From Paguma larvata (lineage: Eukaryota > Chordata > Mammalia > Carnivora > Viverridae), in assembly GCA_030068075.1 (NCBI GenBank), contig CM057829.1, positions 84,249,132 to 84,313,131 on the forward strand: a DNA stretch of 64,000 nucleotides, written 5' to 3'. The notes beneath the pieces were generated by a model that did not search any database, was not told where the DNA came from, and saw nothing but the letters and a program-made list of their open reading frames with translations. The first letter of the stretch is position 1. Each line of letters opens with the position of its first letter. The translations under genes and the position numbers were made by a program. Below are positions 48,544-60,968 of the stretch, in pieces.

Positions 48544-49382
48544 TGTGGTAGACTGATTACTTCAAAGGTCCCAGTTTGTGGCTTCCCTGAATCAATGTCA
48601 TGAACAATTTAACCTTGCTAGTGACATGTAAGCATGACACTCCCGGCTTTGTGCATGTAGGTTTATGATAGACTTGCTAAGGATGAGACACTTGGAAGAA
48701 ATCCAAGTATAAACCCCAGAAGCAGAACTGTCTAACTGGCTCTCAACCCACTAAGAACCATGAGGGTGTTTAACCATGCCCAACTGTGATAGGCAGAATC
48801 GTGATCCTTCAAGACATGTGTGCTGTAGTTCCTGGAACCTGTAAGTAGGAAAATAACACCTAAACGACAAAAGAGACATAGCAGATGTAGTTAAATTGTG
48901 AATCTTAAAATGGGAAGGTTATCCTAGATTTTCTAGGGGTCCTATGTAATCATGAGGGTTCTTAGAAGAGAGAGGCAGGGGGCTCAGGGAAGGAGATCAG
49001 AGACAAAGAGAGATTTAATGATGCTACATACTGCTTTTAAGATAGAAGAGAGGGTCATGAACCCAAGAATGTGCATGACCTGTAGAAATTGGAGAAGGGA
49101 ATGAGATGGCTTTTCCTCTAGAGCTTCCAAGGGAAAGAGAGCCCTGCTGGTAACTTCATTTAGCCTGCTAGATCCACTTCCCACTCCTAACCACCAAAAC
49201 TGTAAAATAAAAAATTTTGTTGTTTTAAGCCATTAGATTTGTGGTAATTTGTTATAGCAGCAGTAGGGAACTAGTACACTAGCCTAAAGCATTGCCTGTA
49301 GATTCATGAGCTAAATAAGTAGTTGTTTAGATTTCAGTTCTAAGTAGTGGAGTGTTTTATTACCTCATTGCTAGCTGATACA
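48544..49382 (+). repeat. LTR-like element interrupted by an MLT1 LTR
   Basis: The outer element runs from tgtggtagactgattacttc to ...ctagctgataca (TG...CA termini). Its 3' part (gagctaaataagtagttgtt, ttctaagtagtggagtgttt) is the usual tail of an old LTR-type repeat. The middle is occupied by the MLT1 LTR. Family of the outer element not assigned. Confidence 0.5.
48785..49278 (+). mobile_element. MLT1-type LTR
   Basis: Starts tgtgataggcagaatcgtga, has gacatagcagatgtagttaa and gggaaggttatcctagattt, and ends ttttaagccattagatttgt...ggaactagtaca. This is the MLT1 (ERVL-MaLR) layout. No internal viral genes. Stop-rich 66-aa ORF on the minus strand ignored. Confidence 0.82.
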
Positions 49383-50008
49383 CTCTCCGAGGTAGAGATT
49401 TTGTTCTCTTTGGATGAAAATACCCAACTATTTAAAAAAGTAAGGCATATGCTTGGAACCAAATACTGACAAAATGTGCAGAATAAGCATTGAGTAAGAT
49501 AAGAAAGAGAACTATATTACCAGCATTTATCTTTGTCAAAGTTCTTTTTCAAGATGTACACTCTCATTTAATTCTAAAAACAACCATACACGGTGAATAA
49601 TCTTAATGCTGTATTTTAAAAATAACTAAAACACAGCCATAATGTAAGTTCTACAGTGAGAAATGAGAGCTTAGAACCAGGTACAAGTCCTATTGATAAT
49701 GAACTTTATAACCTTCCGAATCATAGTACTGAGAAAAAAATATAATAATATGACTTTTATATTATAAAACTAAGACTTTTTATAGTCAGTGTACAGTGTT
49801 GTATAAAATCTGTGACTGAGAAGATTTACATGAAATTCTATGCTTCTGCAGAATGTGGTTTCAGATGAAAGCTTGCCTCTTTCAGAAATAATGTAATTAT
49901 CATGCAGTAGCAGAAACATATTATAACAGAAACTAATTATATTAGTTTTGCTTTGAACATGTATATGTAAATACTATCATGAGTGTTTGAAAAATTTAAT
50001 ATTATAAT
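49383..50008. other. Unassigned AT-rich sequence
   Basis: No gene or repeat recognised. Confidence 0.4.
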
Positions 50009-50064
50009 AAAAATTCCGATCTTATTTTTTTAAACTTTATTTAGTTATTTTGAGAGAGAGAGAT

Positions 50065-50096
<32 letters not shown>

Positions 50097-50246
50097 ATCC
50101 CAAGCAGGCTCCACTTTGTCAGGGCAGACCTCCAAGCAGGACTCAGTTTCACAAACTGTTAAGATCATGACCTGAGCTGAAACCAAGGTCAGAGGTTTCA
50201 TTGACTGAGCCACCTAGGTGCCCCCCCCTACCAAAAAAATTCTGAT
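50009..50246 (-). mobile_element. CAN SINE, antisense, with long (GA)n
   Basis: T-rich tail and (GA)n at 50053-50095, body aagcaggctccactttgtca, head actgagccacctaggtgccc followed by a C-run. Duplication aaaaattccgat/aaaaattctgat at 50009-50020 and 50235-50246, one mismatch. Confidence 0.92.
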
Positions 50247-50590
50247 TGCAATAACTTTGCTAAGGACTTTAGGGTTAATGATGTTTTCCAAATCTTTTCT
50301 AAAGCTGTTTTCATCAGAAAATGTTAATTCCAATCATAAAAGGACCAATACCAAGGTATAGAGTAGAGTACCATAAGAGAATTACATACAGTTCTTACTG
50401 TTGAATATATGTGGCCTCTCAATTGAGGTGATGACATTTCATAAATGAACACTGCAAAACACAACCAATGGTGTTTTCCTCGTCCTTTTGCCAAGTACTT
50501 ACCTCTTTAACAGATGTTATTCTAAAGAAACACTTAGCTTTATACTGATATTTAACCATCTGAAGCAGTGCTATTTTAATAGGAAAAAAT
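50247..50590. other. Unassigned sequence
   Basis: No gene or repeat recognised between two SINEs. Confidence 0.4.
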
Positions 50591-50840
50591 AAAAATAAAC
50601 ATATGAGGGGTGCCTGGGTGGCTCAGTTGGTTAAGCAGCCGACTTAGGCTCAGGTCATGATCTCACAGTCTGTGAGTTCGAGCCCCGCGTCGGGCTTTGT
50701 GCTGATGGCTCAGAGCCTGAAGCCTGCTTTGGATTATGTGTATTCCTCTCTCTCTGCCCTTCCCTGCTCACACTCTGTCTCTGTGTCTCTCAAAAATGAA
50801 TAAAAATGTTTAAAAAAAATTAAAAAAAATAAACATATGA
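50591..50840 (+). mobile_element. CAN SINE, felid type
   Basis: Head ggggtgcctgggtggctcag, B box gttcgagccccgcgtcgg, CT region and A-rich tail. Perfect 16-bp duplication aaaaataaacatatga at 50591-50606 and 50825-50840. Confidence 0.97.
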
Positions 50841-51268
50841 AATTAATTTTAAGAATGATGTGATATTAATAAAATTAATTTATTTTAATTAGTTAATTTA
50901 AATTTAACATTTTATTTAATGTAGCACATCTAAAATATTATTTCAAAAGGCAACCAACAGAAGTTTGTAATTTTACATTCTTTTTTCATGCTATGTCTTT
51001 AAAATCTAATGTATATTTTACATTTATTTCATATCTCAATTCAGACTATCCATAGTTAAATGCTCAATAACCACATGTCATTCAGTAGCTACCATATTGG
51101 TGATATCCCAGCTCTAAAGAGAAGCAGTGAAAAAGAAACTAGATTATCGACATCACTTTGTACAAAGGGAATTGAAAAAGAATTGGGGATATATTTTACA
51201 ATTGCTTTTAGGAATGCAGCACAGAACTCCTGAATTAAAATCTGCATTCGTAGATTGGAATTTATAAT

Positions 51269-51539
51269 TGGAAATTATAATTTTATTTATTTTTAATTTT
51301 TTTAATTGTTTATTTATTTATTTTGAGAAAGAAAGAGAAAGCAAGAACAGAATGTGCCTGCAAGTGTGGGGAGGAGCGGAGAGTAAGGAGAGAGAATCCT
51401 AAGCAGACTCCACACTGTCAGCACAGAGCCAGATGTGGGGCTTGAACTTACAAACCCTGAGATCAAGACCTAGGCTGAAACCAAGAGTTGGATGCCTAAC
51501 CAACTAAGCCACCCAGGTGCCCTGGAAATTATAATTTTA
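51269..51539 (-). mobile_element. CAN SINE, intermediate type, antisense
   Basis: Reverse copy ending in actaagccacccaggtgccc. Perfect 17-bp duplication tggaaattataatttta at 51269-51285 and 51523-51539. The target itself is part of a small inverted repeat (tttataattggaaattataa). Confidence 0.96.
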
Positions 51540-52004
51540 AAAAACTCTCCAGATGCACCTGGTCTTTTCCAGAGGTTTTTGGTAACATAACATAACTGAT
51601 GTTATGTTAAAGTGGCTGTAAATTGTGACTGGTTAACAAAGTAGCAAAGTTCTAGAGTCAGAAGATTCAGGTCATCGAGTCCTAGAGACCTTGCTTCAAA
51701 ATCAGACTCTGACTTATTGCCAGTGAAACATGACCAAGTTTCTTTAGTTTTCTTTCTGAGCCTTGGCCTTTGATGAGGTAAAGTATATATACCTCATAAA
51801 ATCATTAATCAATTAAAACCATTTCTATATATAAAGAATCTTGCAGAGTCCCAAGTGATTACATGTTTTACTAATTATAATATGGTGCTAATGAGCCCAG
51901 AGCGTGGAGCTTTATCATTAAATAGGCCTTAGTTCTATCATCCCTCCGCGACTCCAAGTGGCATTTCTAATGTTCATTCTCTCTCTTGAAATTCTGCCCT
52001 GTGC
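51540..52004. other. Unassigned sequence
   Basis: No gene recognised; one palindromic segment aacataactgatgttatgtt at about 51590-51609. Confidence 0.4.
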
Positions 52005-52402
52005 TAGTTGGCCTTGAGTGCCCTAACCAAATACCACAGGTCGAGTGATTTAAAACGACATTTATTTTTTCACAGTTCTGGAGAGTGGAAGTCCAAGACC
52101 AAGGTTCTGTCAGGGCTGGTTTCTGGTAAGACACCTCGTCCTGGCTTTTAAGCCCCTGGGTTTTGTTTTTGGATTTTTGTTTTTAAATTGTGTCTTCATA
52201 AAGCTTATTTTCTATGCAAGTGCAGAAAAAGAGAATGTTCTGGCATCTCTTCCTCTTCTTATAAGAACACCAGCCCTATTGGATTAGGGTTTCATCCTGA
52301 TGATATAATTTTACCTTAAGGACGTTTCTCCAAATACAGTCACATTGAGATTGAATGCTTCAACATATAAATTGAGGGGATACAATTCAGTCCCTAATAG
52401 TG
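52005..52402 (-). repeat. Old LTR-type repeat, antisense
   Basis: Reverse complement of a familiar old LTR-like repeat: ccctaaccaaataccacagg, tttcacagttctggagagtg, cttataagaacaccagccct, caaatacagtcacattgaga, acaattcagtccctaatagt. Family by eye uncertain (MaLR/ERVL-like). Confidence 0.6.
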
Positions 52403-53990
52403 TCGTTGGTTAGTATCACTGTGTACTTATTGCCCAAACACACATGTGCAGTCTTCCTGCCCAGGAAAGTCGTGTCTTCTTGAACGTTGAAACTTCCACC
52501 TTGCACCATCCCGAAGCAAATCAAGAATAGAATCTATTTGAAAACCATAAATATATTAGGCATCAGCTTCCACAATTGCTCAGCAAAGTATGCCAACTCA
52601 CAACAAAAGAAATGCCAGGATTAGACTATAAACAAATAAATTGACTCACCAGGAAGAGATATCTTTTTTTGATAACAGTTGTATTTTACCATGAAGTTAA
52701 TTATTTGGGGTTATAATCTTTTGGAAGAAACTGCTTTATCAATTCTTGACTGTGTACTGTTGTGATAATCATCAAGAAATGTGTTTGGACAATTTTATAC
52801 ATAATATAGGGCTGCTACCTTAAGAAAATGGCCAAATTATAGCTTAATGAGAAAAGTATCTTGAATCTGTTTCTAATCTTTCACTCCAACTTTCTAATAC
52901 GTATATAGAGCTCATCATATCTTTGCCCTTCTATTTTTCTCATCTACTTTTTGAATACCCAGGTCTATCCCCCTTGCTTTCCTTCCCTACTATGACTTAC
53001 ATTCTCTACTGTGTGATAATGTTCCCTCCCAACCCAGTGGCAGCCGTCTTCCACCTCCCCCAATTATTACTTGCCAAATGTCAGTAATGATTTCCTTATC
53101 TGGTGCAAGGATGAGAATCAATTGTTGTCAAATAAGCGATGAGGCAAATGTGATCCTAGAAACACACAAAATTGGTACTCTCCTTACCTGTATTCTCTAC
53201 TAAAAACAATAATACCTTGTTTTAACTAGCACCACACCGATTTCAACTCTTATAAAATTTAGCCTTTTTTCCATAGGCTTAAACCTAACTGAAATCCACT
53301 TCTATTTTTAGAACAAACACCAACCCCTTTTTTTTTTCAGCTCCTTTATCTATAATTAGATGTTACTTCAAGAGAAGGAGAGGTCTTGGCCCTTTCATAG
53401 CTCTCTTTGGCAGCAATATGATTGACAGTAACGATACACAGTCGTAACTGTCTTAATGTAGTTTGGTGGGGTTAAATGCACAGTTAGTTCTCTCCTGTGA
53501 CTTTAAATTTCAAAGGCAAATTTTAAAATATTTTTTTTTCTCAGAACTGATAAACATCACAAGTTCCCCTTGTTCTGAAATGTGAAATTTAACAGGCTGG
53601 AGATGATACCCAGAATTTAATTTTTTTTTAAATTATATTTAATACAATAAAAGATATGATCGAAATGTGCTGTTTCTGTAATTATACCAAGAAAGAGGAA
53701 GAAACATTTAAATACACCTTAAATGTTAAGGTTGTTTGTGACATTTAAGATTTCCTGGAAAATCCTGCCATTTTTGTCTGACCCAGGGATTGTCAGATGA
53801 GGTGCCAGAAGACAGATGTGCTTGTTTTTTTTATCTCAACCAACCCCAGGGACTGAACTAAATGGTAACCAAGACTTGACTGTTGATGGTGGGTGTTATT
53901 GTCCCCAGATTTATGACTGCCTATAGCTACTTCTGCTTATTCATCGATGAAATATCTCATGTGGTTTTTAAAGAAGATTGACAAGGGATT
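52403..53990. other. Unassigned sequence
   Basis: No gene or repeat recognised over about 1.6 kb. Confidence 0.4.
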
Positions 53991-56226
53991 AACATTTTAT
54001 TTTCATGGTACTTAATAACACGATTAGTACATTGCTATACCAGCCATGTTACTATTTTTTGATAAAGTTTATTTATTTATTTTGAGAGAGAGAGAAAGTG
54101 CACGTGAATGAGCTAGGGAGGGACAGGGAGAGAAGAAGAGAGAGAAAATCCCAAGCAGGTTCCACACTCTCTGTGCAGAGCCCAGTGTGGGGCTCAAGCT
54201 CACACACCATGAGATCATGGCCTGAGCAAAATCAAGAGTTCGCCACTTAACTGACTGAGCCACCCAGGTGCCCCACTATGTTTTGTTTTGTTTTGTTTTA
54301 ATTGAAGTATATTAGCATAGAGTGTTGTATTAGTTTCAGGAGTACAATACAGTGACTCAACAATTCTATACATTACTCAGTGTTCATCACAATCATGTTC
54401 TCTTAATCCCATTCCTCTATTTTACTCACTGTCACCTACCACCAACAACCACCCATTTGTTCTCTATATTTAAGACTGTTTTTGTTGTTGTTGTTGTTTT
54501 GTTGTTGTTTATTTCTTTTCTCATTTGTTTATTTTGTTTCTTAATTTCCACATATGAGTAAAATCAAATGGTATTTGTCTTTCTCTGACTGACTTATTAC
54601 ACTTAGCATTATACCTTCTAAATCCACCTATATTGTTGTAAATGGCAAGATTTCATTTGTTTTTATGGGTGAGTGGTATTGCATTATATGAATATTCCAT
54701 ACATTCTTTATCCATTCATCTATAACCAAAGACACTGGGTTTACTTCATTTCCTGGCAATTATAAATAATGATGCAATAAACTTAGGGATGCAAATGTCT
54801 TTTCAGATTAGTGTTTGTGTTTTCTTTTAAATACCCAGCAGTGGAATTATTGTATCCTATGGCAATTCTATTTTTAAGTTTTTGAAGAACTTCATACTGC
54901 TTTCCACAGTGGCTGCACCAGCTTGCATTCTCACCAACACTGCATGAGTCCCTTTTTCTCCTCATGCTCACCAACACTTCTTATTTTCTGTGTTTTTACT
55001 TTTGGCCATTTTGACAGGTGTGAAATGATATCTCATCGTGGTTTTGATTTGCATCTCCCTTATTAGTGATATTGAGCAGCTTTTCCTGTGTTCACTGGTC
55101 ATCTGTATATCTTTGGAAAAATGTCTATTCATGTTCTCTGCCCATTTTTTAGTTGGATTATTTGTTTTTTTGGCAGGGGAACATTTTGAGTTATATAAGT
55201 TATTTATATATTTTGGATATTAACCCCTTATCAGATATATCGTTTGTGAATATCCTCTCCCATTCAGTAGGTTGTCTTTTTGCTTTGTTGATTGTTTCCT
55301 TTGCTGTACAAAGCCTTTTATTTTGATATAGTTCCAAAAGTTTAATTTCGCTTTTGTTTCCCTTGCCAAAGGAGATAAAATCTGGAAAAAAATGTTTCTA
55401 TGGCTGATGTCAAAGCTATATTACTGCCTATATTTTTTTCTAGGAATTTCATGCTCTCAAGTCTCACATGTAGATCTTCAATCCATTTTGAGTTTATTTT
55501 TGTGTGTCATAAGGAAGTGGTCCAGTTTCATTCTTTTGCATCTCCTTTGTCAAAGATTAATTGACCGTATATTTGTGGGTTTATTTCTGGGCTATCCATT
55601 CTATTCCATCAGTTTGTGTATATTTTAGTGCCCTTACTATACTGTTTTGATTCCTACAGCTTTGTATTATATATTGAAACCTGGGATTGTGATACCCCCA
55701 GCTTTGCCCTTCCTTCTCAAGATCAGTTTGGTTATTAGAGGTCTTTTATGGTTCCATACAAATTTTAGGATTGTTTCTTTACTTCTGTGAAAAATACGGT
55801 TGGTATTTTGATAGGGATTACATTAAATCTGTAGGTTGCCTTGGGTAATATAGACATTTTAACAATATTTGTTCTTCCAATCCGTGAGCCTGGAGTATCC
55901 TTCCATTTCTTTGTACTGTCCTTAATTTCTTTTAACAGTGTTTTTTAGTTTTCAGAGTACATTTCTTTCACTCCCTTGGTTAGGATTATTCCTAGGTTGT
56001 TTTTTTTTGGTGCAATTGTAAATGAGAATGTTTTTATAATTTCTCTTTCAGTTACTTCATTATTAGTGTATAGAAAAGATAACAGATTTGTATACATTAA
56101 TTTTGTATCCTGTGACTTTACTGAATTAATTTATCAGTTTTAGTAGTTTTGGGTGGAATCTTTAAAATTTTATTTTTATGATACAATTTGCATAATGCTC
56201 TACCAGCTCTGTTACTGTGTTATTTT
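53991..56226 (-). mobile_element. 5'-truncated L1, antisense, with long diverged flank duplication
   Basis: L1 body 54285-56163: 3'UTR with ttttgttttgttttg poly(A) side at the left, ORF2 C-terminus (ctgcaccagcttgcattctc, ccttatcagatatatcgttt), ending in the RT region (tgactttactgaattaattt). Flanks 53991-54060 and 56164-56226 align at roughly 80 percent (for example gctataccagccatgttact against gctctaccagctctgttact). Many stops; the 60-78 aa ORFs inside are fragments or shadows. Confidence 0.85.
54051..54284 (-). mobile_element. CAN SINE, intermediate type, antisense
   Basis: Reverse SINE ending in actgagccacccaggtgccc, sitting at the junction of the L1 poly(A) side and its left flank. Imperfect duplication actatttttt/actatgtttt at 54051-54060 and 54275-54284. 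Confidence 0.9.
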
Positions 56227-57884
56227 AGACCTCTTTTTTGTCATTTTGTACATGACATTTGCCATTTTTGATACACATGAGTAAAGACACTTATTATAGA
56301 ACTTTGATCATATATCTTTTAACTAATAACTACTCCCTCACTGAAAACACAAATATTGTAAATAAATGAGAACTTCATTCCCCGTAAATCACATGAATAG
56401 GCAAGTCATTTTCTAAAGATACTTGAAGAAGTTGTCAAGATGTGAAAAGTTACAATTTTGTTTTTCATGGTAGACCATGAAGCCAAAAATACATCAAAAA
56501 TTTAACAGGAGAAAAAGCTAGCACACTAAAATATTTTTATTCATAGCATAATTTTGTTCATAACATTAACTGTATTTAGGTGCATAATATCTTGCAAGAG
56601 ATTAACTGTATCAGTTATTGCCAGGTATAGAGAGTTCTCATTGTTGCTGTTGGCTTTTCCTTTTTATTCTTGATATAAGATTAATAGTTTGAGAAAGTAG
56701 TTTGAGAAAGTAGTTAAGTTATATAGATCATTGTAGAAAGGGACAAGAGAGAGAACACAGAAGAAAATCTATTAAGTTGTAGTAGCTTTAAAATAAATAT
56801 GTTTGACTGTAATCATTATTTTAGATTTATAGAAACAACATGAATACAATCAACAGCTTTTCACATTAGGAAACTGTACTCTAAGGGATCTGGAACATTA
56901 CAGAGACAAGTCTGTCTGTCTTTGATGAACCTCTAAATTAAAAATCTATGAACCCGTAACTTCACAAATTATATAAATGATATTTCAGGGTGAATTAGAC
57001 AAGATCATTGATTATTTATTATTGTTAATATTCTTCATAAGCAAGTTAGCTAGTATTAGTTTCTGTTACTGAGAACAGAGTAGATAAGCTGATAACTGAT
57101 TATGTTGCTTATAATTGTTAGAATATTATATCTATATGAAATTTATAATTTTTACATACAAAATATATTTATCTTTTTTTTATTAGTAGTTTTTATGGTG
57201 ATGATTAGGGATCTCTTTCTCAAAAGGGGCCTGGGTAAAAATCAAGTGAAAATTGACTTATTAGGATTGATTTACTTTCCTTTAGCAGTACTTTCACAGA
57301 AATGTCTAAAAGACTTACAGAGATTTTTTTAAAAAATGAACAAATTACTTATATATCATTAAAAAATCAGTACATGTCTGAAATAATATATATGTTTTTT
57401 AACCTTTATAGTAAAGGGAAAGAGAGAGCTAACCATAAAGTACTGTGGACCTATCACGGGTATCAATATTGATTCCAAATAGATTGCATATAGGTTGCAA
57501 AATGTTTATTGATAAAGTGACTAAGTGTGAGTCACACTAAATATCATAAGAATTTTCTATATTGATTATCACTGAAACTTTATACTTATAATATAAAGAA
57601 CTTTCTTTTTTGAAAAAATTTAATGGGAAAAAGCCTGTTGTTTTTCATGAAGATATTTTCTAAGAAACACATGACATTTATGTTAAGTGTTTCCTTGTGA
57701 GTCTCTCTTTACTCTTTTTTGGAAAGGATGGAGGGAACCCTGGGAATTTCATAGTTCTAGCATGATATTTGTGTTTCCCTTAAATATCACATGATGTTTA
57801 TACATTTAGCTGATAAATGTCACTTAATGTAAAAATGATCATGTGAATATAAATCAGATGAGTCCTTTTTTCCTTTAACATTTG
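56227..57884. other. Unassigned AT-rich sequence
   Basis: No gene. A 13-bp unit tagtttgagaaag is tandemly repeated at 56685-56710. Confidence 0.4.
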
Positions 57885-57975
57885 CTTAACATTCAATACA
57901 TATTTATTGACCCTTTTCTTTGTGGTAGGCACTATTTTGGGACAGCATGTGTTGAAAGGAGAATAAATACTGAAT
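57885..57975 (-). repeat. L2 3' terminus, antisense
   Basis: acattcaatacatatttatt, gtggtaggcactattttggg, gaaaggagaataaatactga follow the reverse of the L2 3' end. Confidence 0.6.
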
Positions 57976-58444
57976 CGCTTCATTTTTGTTTATCTGTATT
58001 CCTTTTCTTTATTTACTCAGTCTTTGAGTTATGGTTTAAAAGAAGTCAAGATGATCCTCACAAAATCTATTTGTAAGCCCATGGTTCTGATATGGTAATG
58101 GCAGCCATGTAAATCTAAATTTATTTACATAGCCTCCAAAAGAATACATATCATAGAAGTAAATATTTTTTCAACCCACTCCTATGGCATAACTAGAAGT
58201 CAGGAATGCTAACAAGTTATGTGCAAGTAGGATATCAGGTAAAGCACAGACCCAGACTGCAGTAAATGTAGAGGCCAGAAGGATCCTAGCTGTTGACGGA
58301 ATACAGAAAGACAGAACAAACAAACAAGAAAGAGACTATCACTTCCTATGGAGAAATACTGAAAAGAGGTCTGAGACTAGATTAGTTAGTGTTGTGGAAA
58401 CCAAAAAGAGGCTGGCGCAAACACACAGGATCAGGGAGACAGTT
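57976..58444. other. Unassigned sequence
   Basis: No gene or repeat recognised. Confidence 0.4.
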
Positions 58445-58858
58445 TGTTTTTAAAAATATATTTATTTAAATTCAAGTTAATTAACATATGCTGTGGTATT
58501 GGTTTCAGGAGTAGAACCCAGTGATTCTCTTACATATGACACCCAGCGCTTATTCCAACAAGTGTCCTCCTAAATACCCATCACCCATTTAGTCCATCCT
58601 CCGACACACCTCCCCTCCAGCAACCCTCAGTTTGTTCTCTGTATTTAACAATCTCTTACGGTTTCCTCCCTCTCCACTTTTACCTTATTTTTCTTTCCTT
58701 TCCCGTATGTTCATCTGTTTTGTTTCTTAAATTCCACATATGAGTGAAATTTGTCTTTCTCTGACTGCCTCGTTTCACTTAGCATAATAACACTCTAGTT
58801 CCATCCACATTGTTACAGATGGCAAGACTTCATTCTTTTTTGATCACTGAGTAATATT

Positions 58859-58896
<38 letters not shown>

Positions 58897-58975
58897 ACAA
58901 CTTCTTTATTCATTCCTTGGTTGATGGATATTTGGACTCTTTCAATAGTTTGGCTATCACTGATAGTGCTGAATT
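58445..58975 (-). mobile_element. 5'-truncated carnivore L1 3' end, antisense
   Basis: Reverse L1 3' end: aagttaattaacatatgctg, ggtttcaggagtagaaccca, ctccagcaaccctcagtttg, cttaaattccacatatgagt, agcataataacactctagtt, ggcaagacttcattcttttt, ggttgatggatatttggact. Closely matches the carnivore L1 3' layout. Clear duplication not found. Confidence 0.93.
58864..58893. repeat. (TA)n microsatellite
   Basis: Fifteen TA units inside the L1 3' end, at a position where other L1 copies carry a short tatatata. Confidence 0.95.
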
Positions 58976-60714
58976 TAAAAGAAATAATTTGAATCTCTAT
59001 TGGTCTTCACTGACAAAGTATTTTAGATAGCTTTACCAACCAATGTAAAATTTTGCTAGCTCCTGTTCAGATGTATTATGGGCTAGACTATTGATGTGAT
59101 ATTTACAGAAAAGAAAATATTAATTGCTGTGCATTAAACATTGTGAATCAGTAACTGAGTTACTTTAAGAGTCACTAATGAAAGCTTTTAGTGATCAAGA
59201 CATTTGTACTGTATAAAAAATGATCTTTGACATTGCTCATTGTCCAAAACAAAGTATATCTTTCTCTCTCTGACTAATAACTCAGGAAAAATTATATTTG
59301 CTAGGAATCAAATCACTTTAATGTACCTGGACTCCTTAAATTACATTCTCTGTGAATGTAGACTATATTCTAATTTTTTTTCTGCCTTTATAAAGCTCTT
59401 TCAACTTTATATGTGAGAATATGTCATATGTACATTTAGAAAACCATTTCTTAAAAAATATCTAATAAATTTCCAATCCTATATCTGAGTTCATTTGCAA
59501 ACTCTCTGCGTATCTTGAAGACCTCCAATTATAAGTTCCCAGAATCCAGCTTTCACTCTAACAAAACTAAATAAGAAATGTTTGCCTTTTATTCTGTTGA
59601 GTATTATAAGTCACTCTCTTTGAGGCATGCCCAGAAACACACCCACCTTCTTGCTTTCTATTGGAGGCCTTCTATTCTGTGGTTCTGTAAAATTTATTAG
59701 GATTGATACAAATCTGATAGCTGCTGGCAGAATGATTGATGAAAGACAAAAGCATATTTCTTTAGCTAAAAATTTAACTTCAGTGGGAAATCTATACCTA
59801 TTCCACCTGGATATTTATTTTTAAGGATTATCAAAGAAAACAGTTGCTACATTTTTACACACCAACCTAGAAAGATCTCAAAATTATAGTAATATCAATG
59901 TGATCTTTAGCAAATTCAGTTTTGTTAGGTCAGCCAAATTATTTTCTTGAGATTCTTTATGGTAGAAACATGAGCTTATCTTTTCTATAAATAAATTCTA
60001 TTCAGACAAAAAGATTCAATAGCAATTTTTAGGGGTATGTAAAAGAAAAATGGTCTGGGTTCCCTTTGCAACTTGAAAATTACATTTAAAGTTAAATCTA
60101 AATAACAACATGACATTCCAGCAACAGAATAGCAGCTGCCTTCTGACAAGCATAATTTGCTTTTATGGTTCTGAAATTAATACTGGAACAATAGGGCAGC
60201 AGGGAAAAATGTATCTCTTATAAAAATCCCTTGGCAAAATATGAGATTTTTAAATCCTGATTTCTGATGGACTAACTATAAATATAATTACCTATTTTAT
60301 AACGTTAAGTTTTCTAATTCTGAGAAAATTTTATGGAATATCATACTCACTGCATGTAATATCTTGGTAGGTCAAATAACACTGAAAATTGAGTGTTAAT
60401 TATAAGTATAGATATGCTTTTTATTCAGTGTACACTTTAAAGCCAAACAGAATATACATTTCAATTGCCAATGCTCTTCAACTGAAGACCATCAGACACA
60501 TAGCTGTAATTGAAAATTTGTACTGATTGACTTGCTGCAATGACAGAGAAAGCATACTATGGGAGCTGTGTGTGTCTTCTCAAGAAGATGGTGTTAGGAG
60601 GACTTGTTATAGGATTGGGGCTTGTGTAAGATGATTTTGAGGAGTGTTCTTGTCACTCATGGGGCTTCGCTCTGGAATGGATGCTTTCAGGAAGCAGGGT
60701 GATAATTCTGTTCT
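58976..60714. other. Unassigned AT-rich sequence
   Basis: No gene or repeat recognised. ORF at 59627-59824 has no domain. Confidence 0.4.
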
Positions 60715-60968
60715 AGAAGTTGAGAAGAACAGGGGTGCCTCAGTGACTCAATCAGTTAAGTGCCCAACTTAGGCTCAGTTCATGATCTCATGGGTCATGA
60801 TCTCATGGTGGGTTTGAGCCCCACAACAGGCTCTATGCTCACAGCTTAGAGCCTGTAGCCTGCTTCAGATTCTGTCTCCCTCTCTCTGCCCCTCCTCCAT
60901 TTCCTCTCTATCTCTTCCTCTCTCTCAAAAATAAACCATTGAAAAAGAATTACAAGTTGAGAATAACA
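60715..60968 (+). mobile_element. CAN SINE, felid type, with internal tandem duplication
   Basis: Head ggggtgcctcagtgactcaa at about 60732. Two copies of tcatgatctcatgg lie in tandem at about 60780-60808. Flanks agaagttgagaagaaca and acaagttgagaataaca (60715-60731, 60952-60968) match at 15 of 17. Confidence 0.93.
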
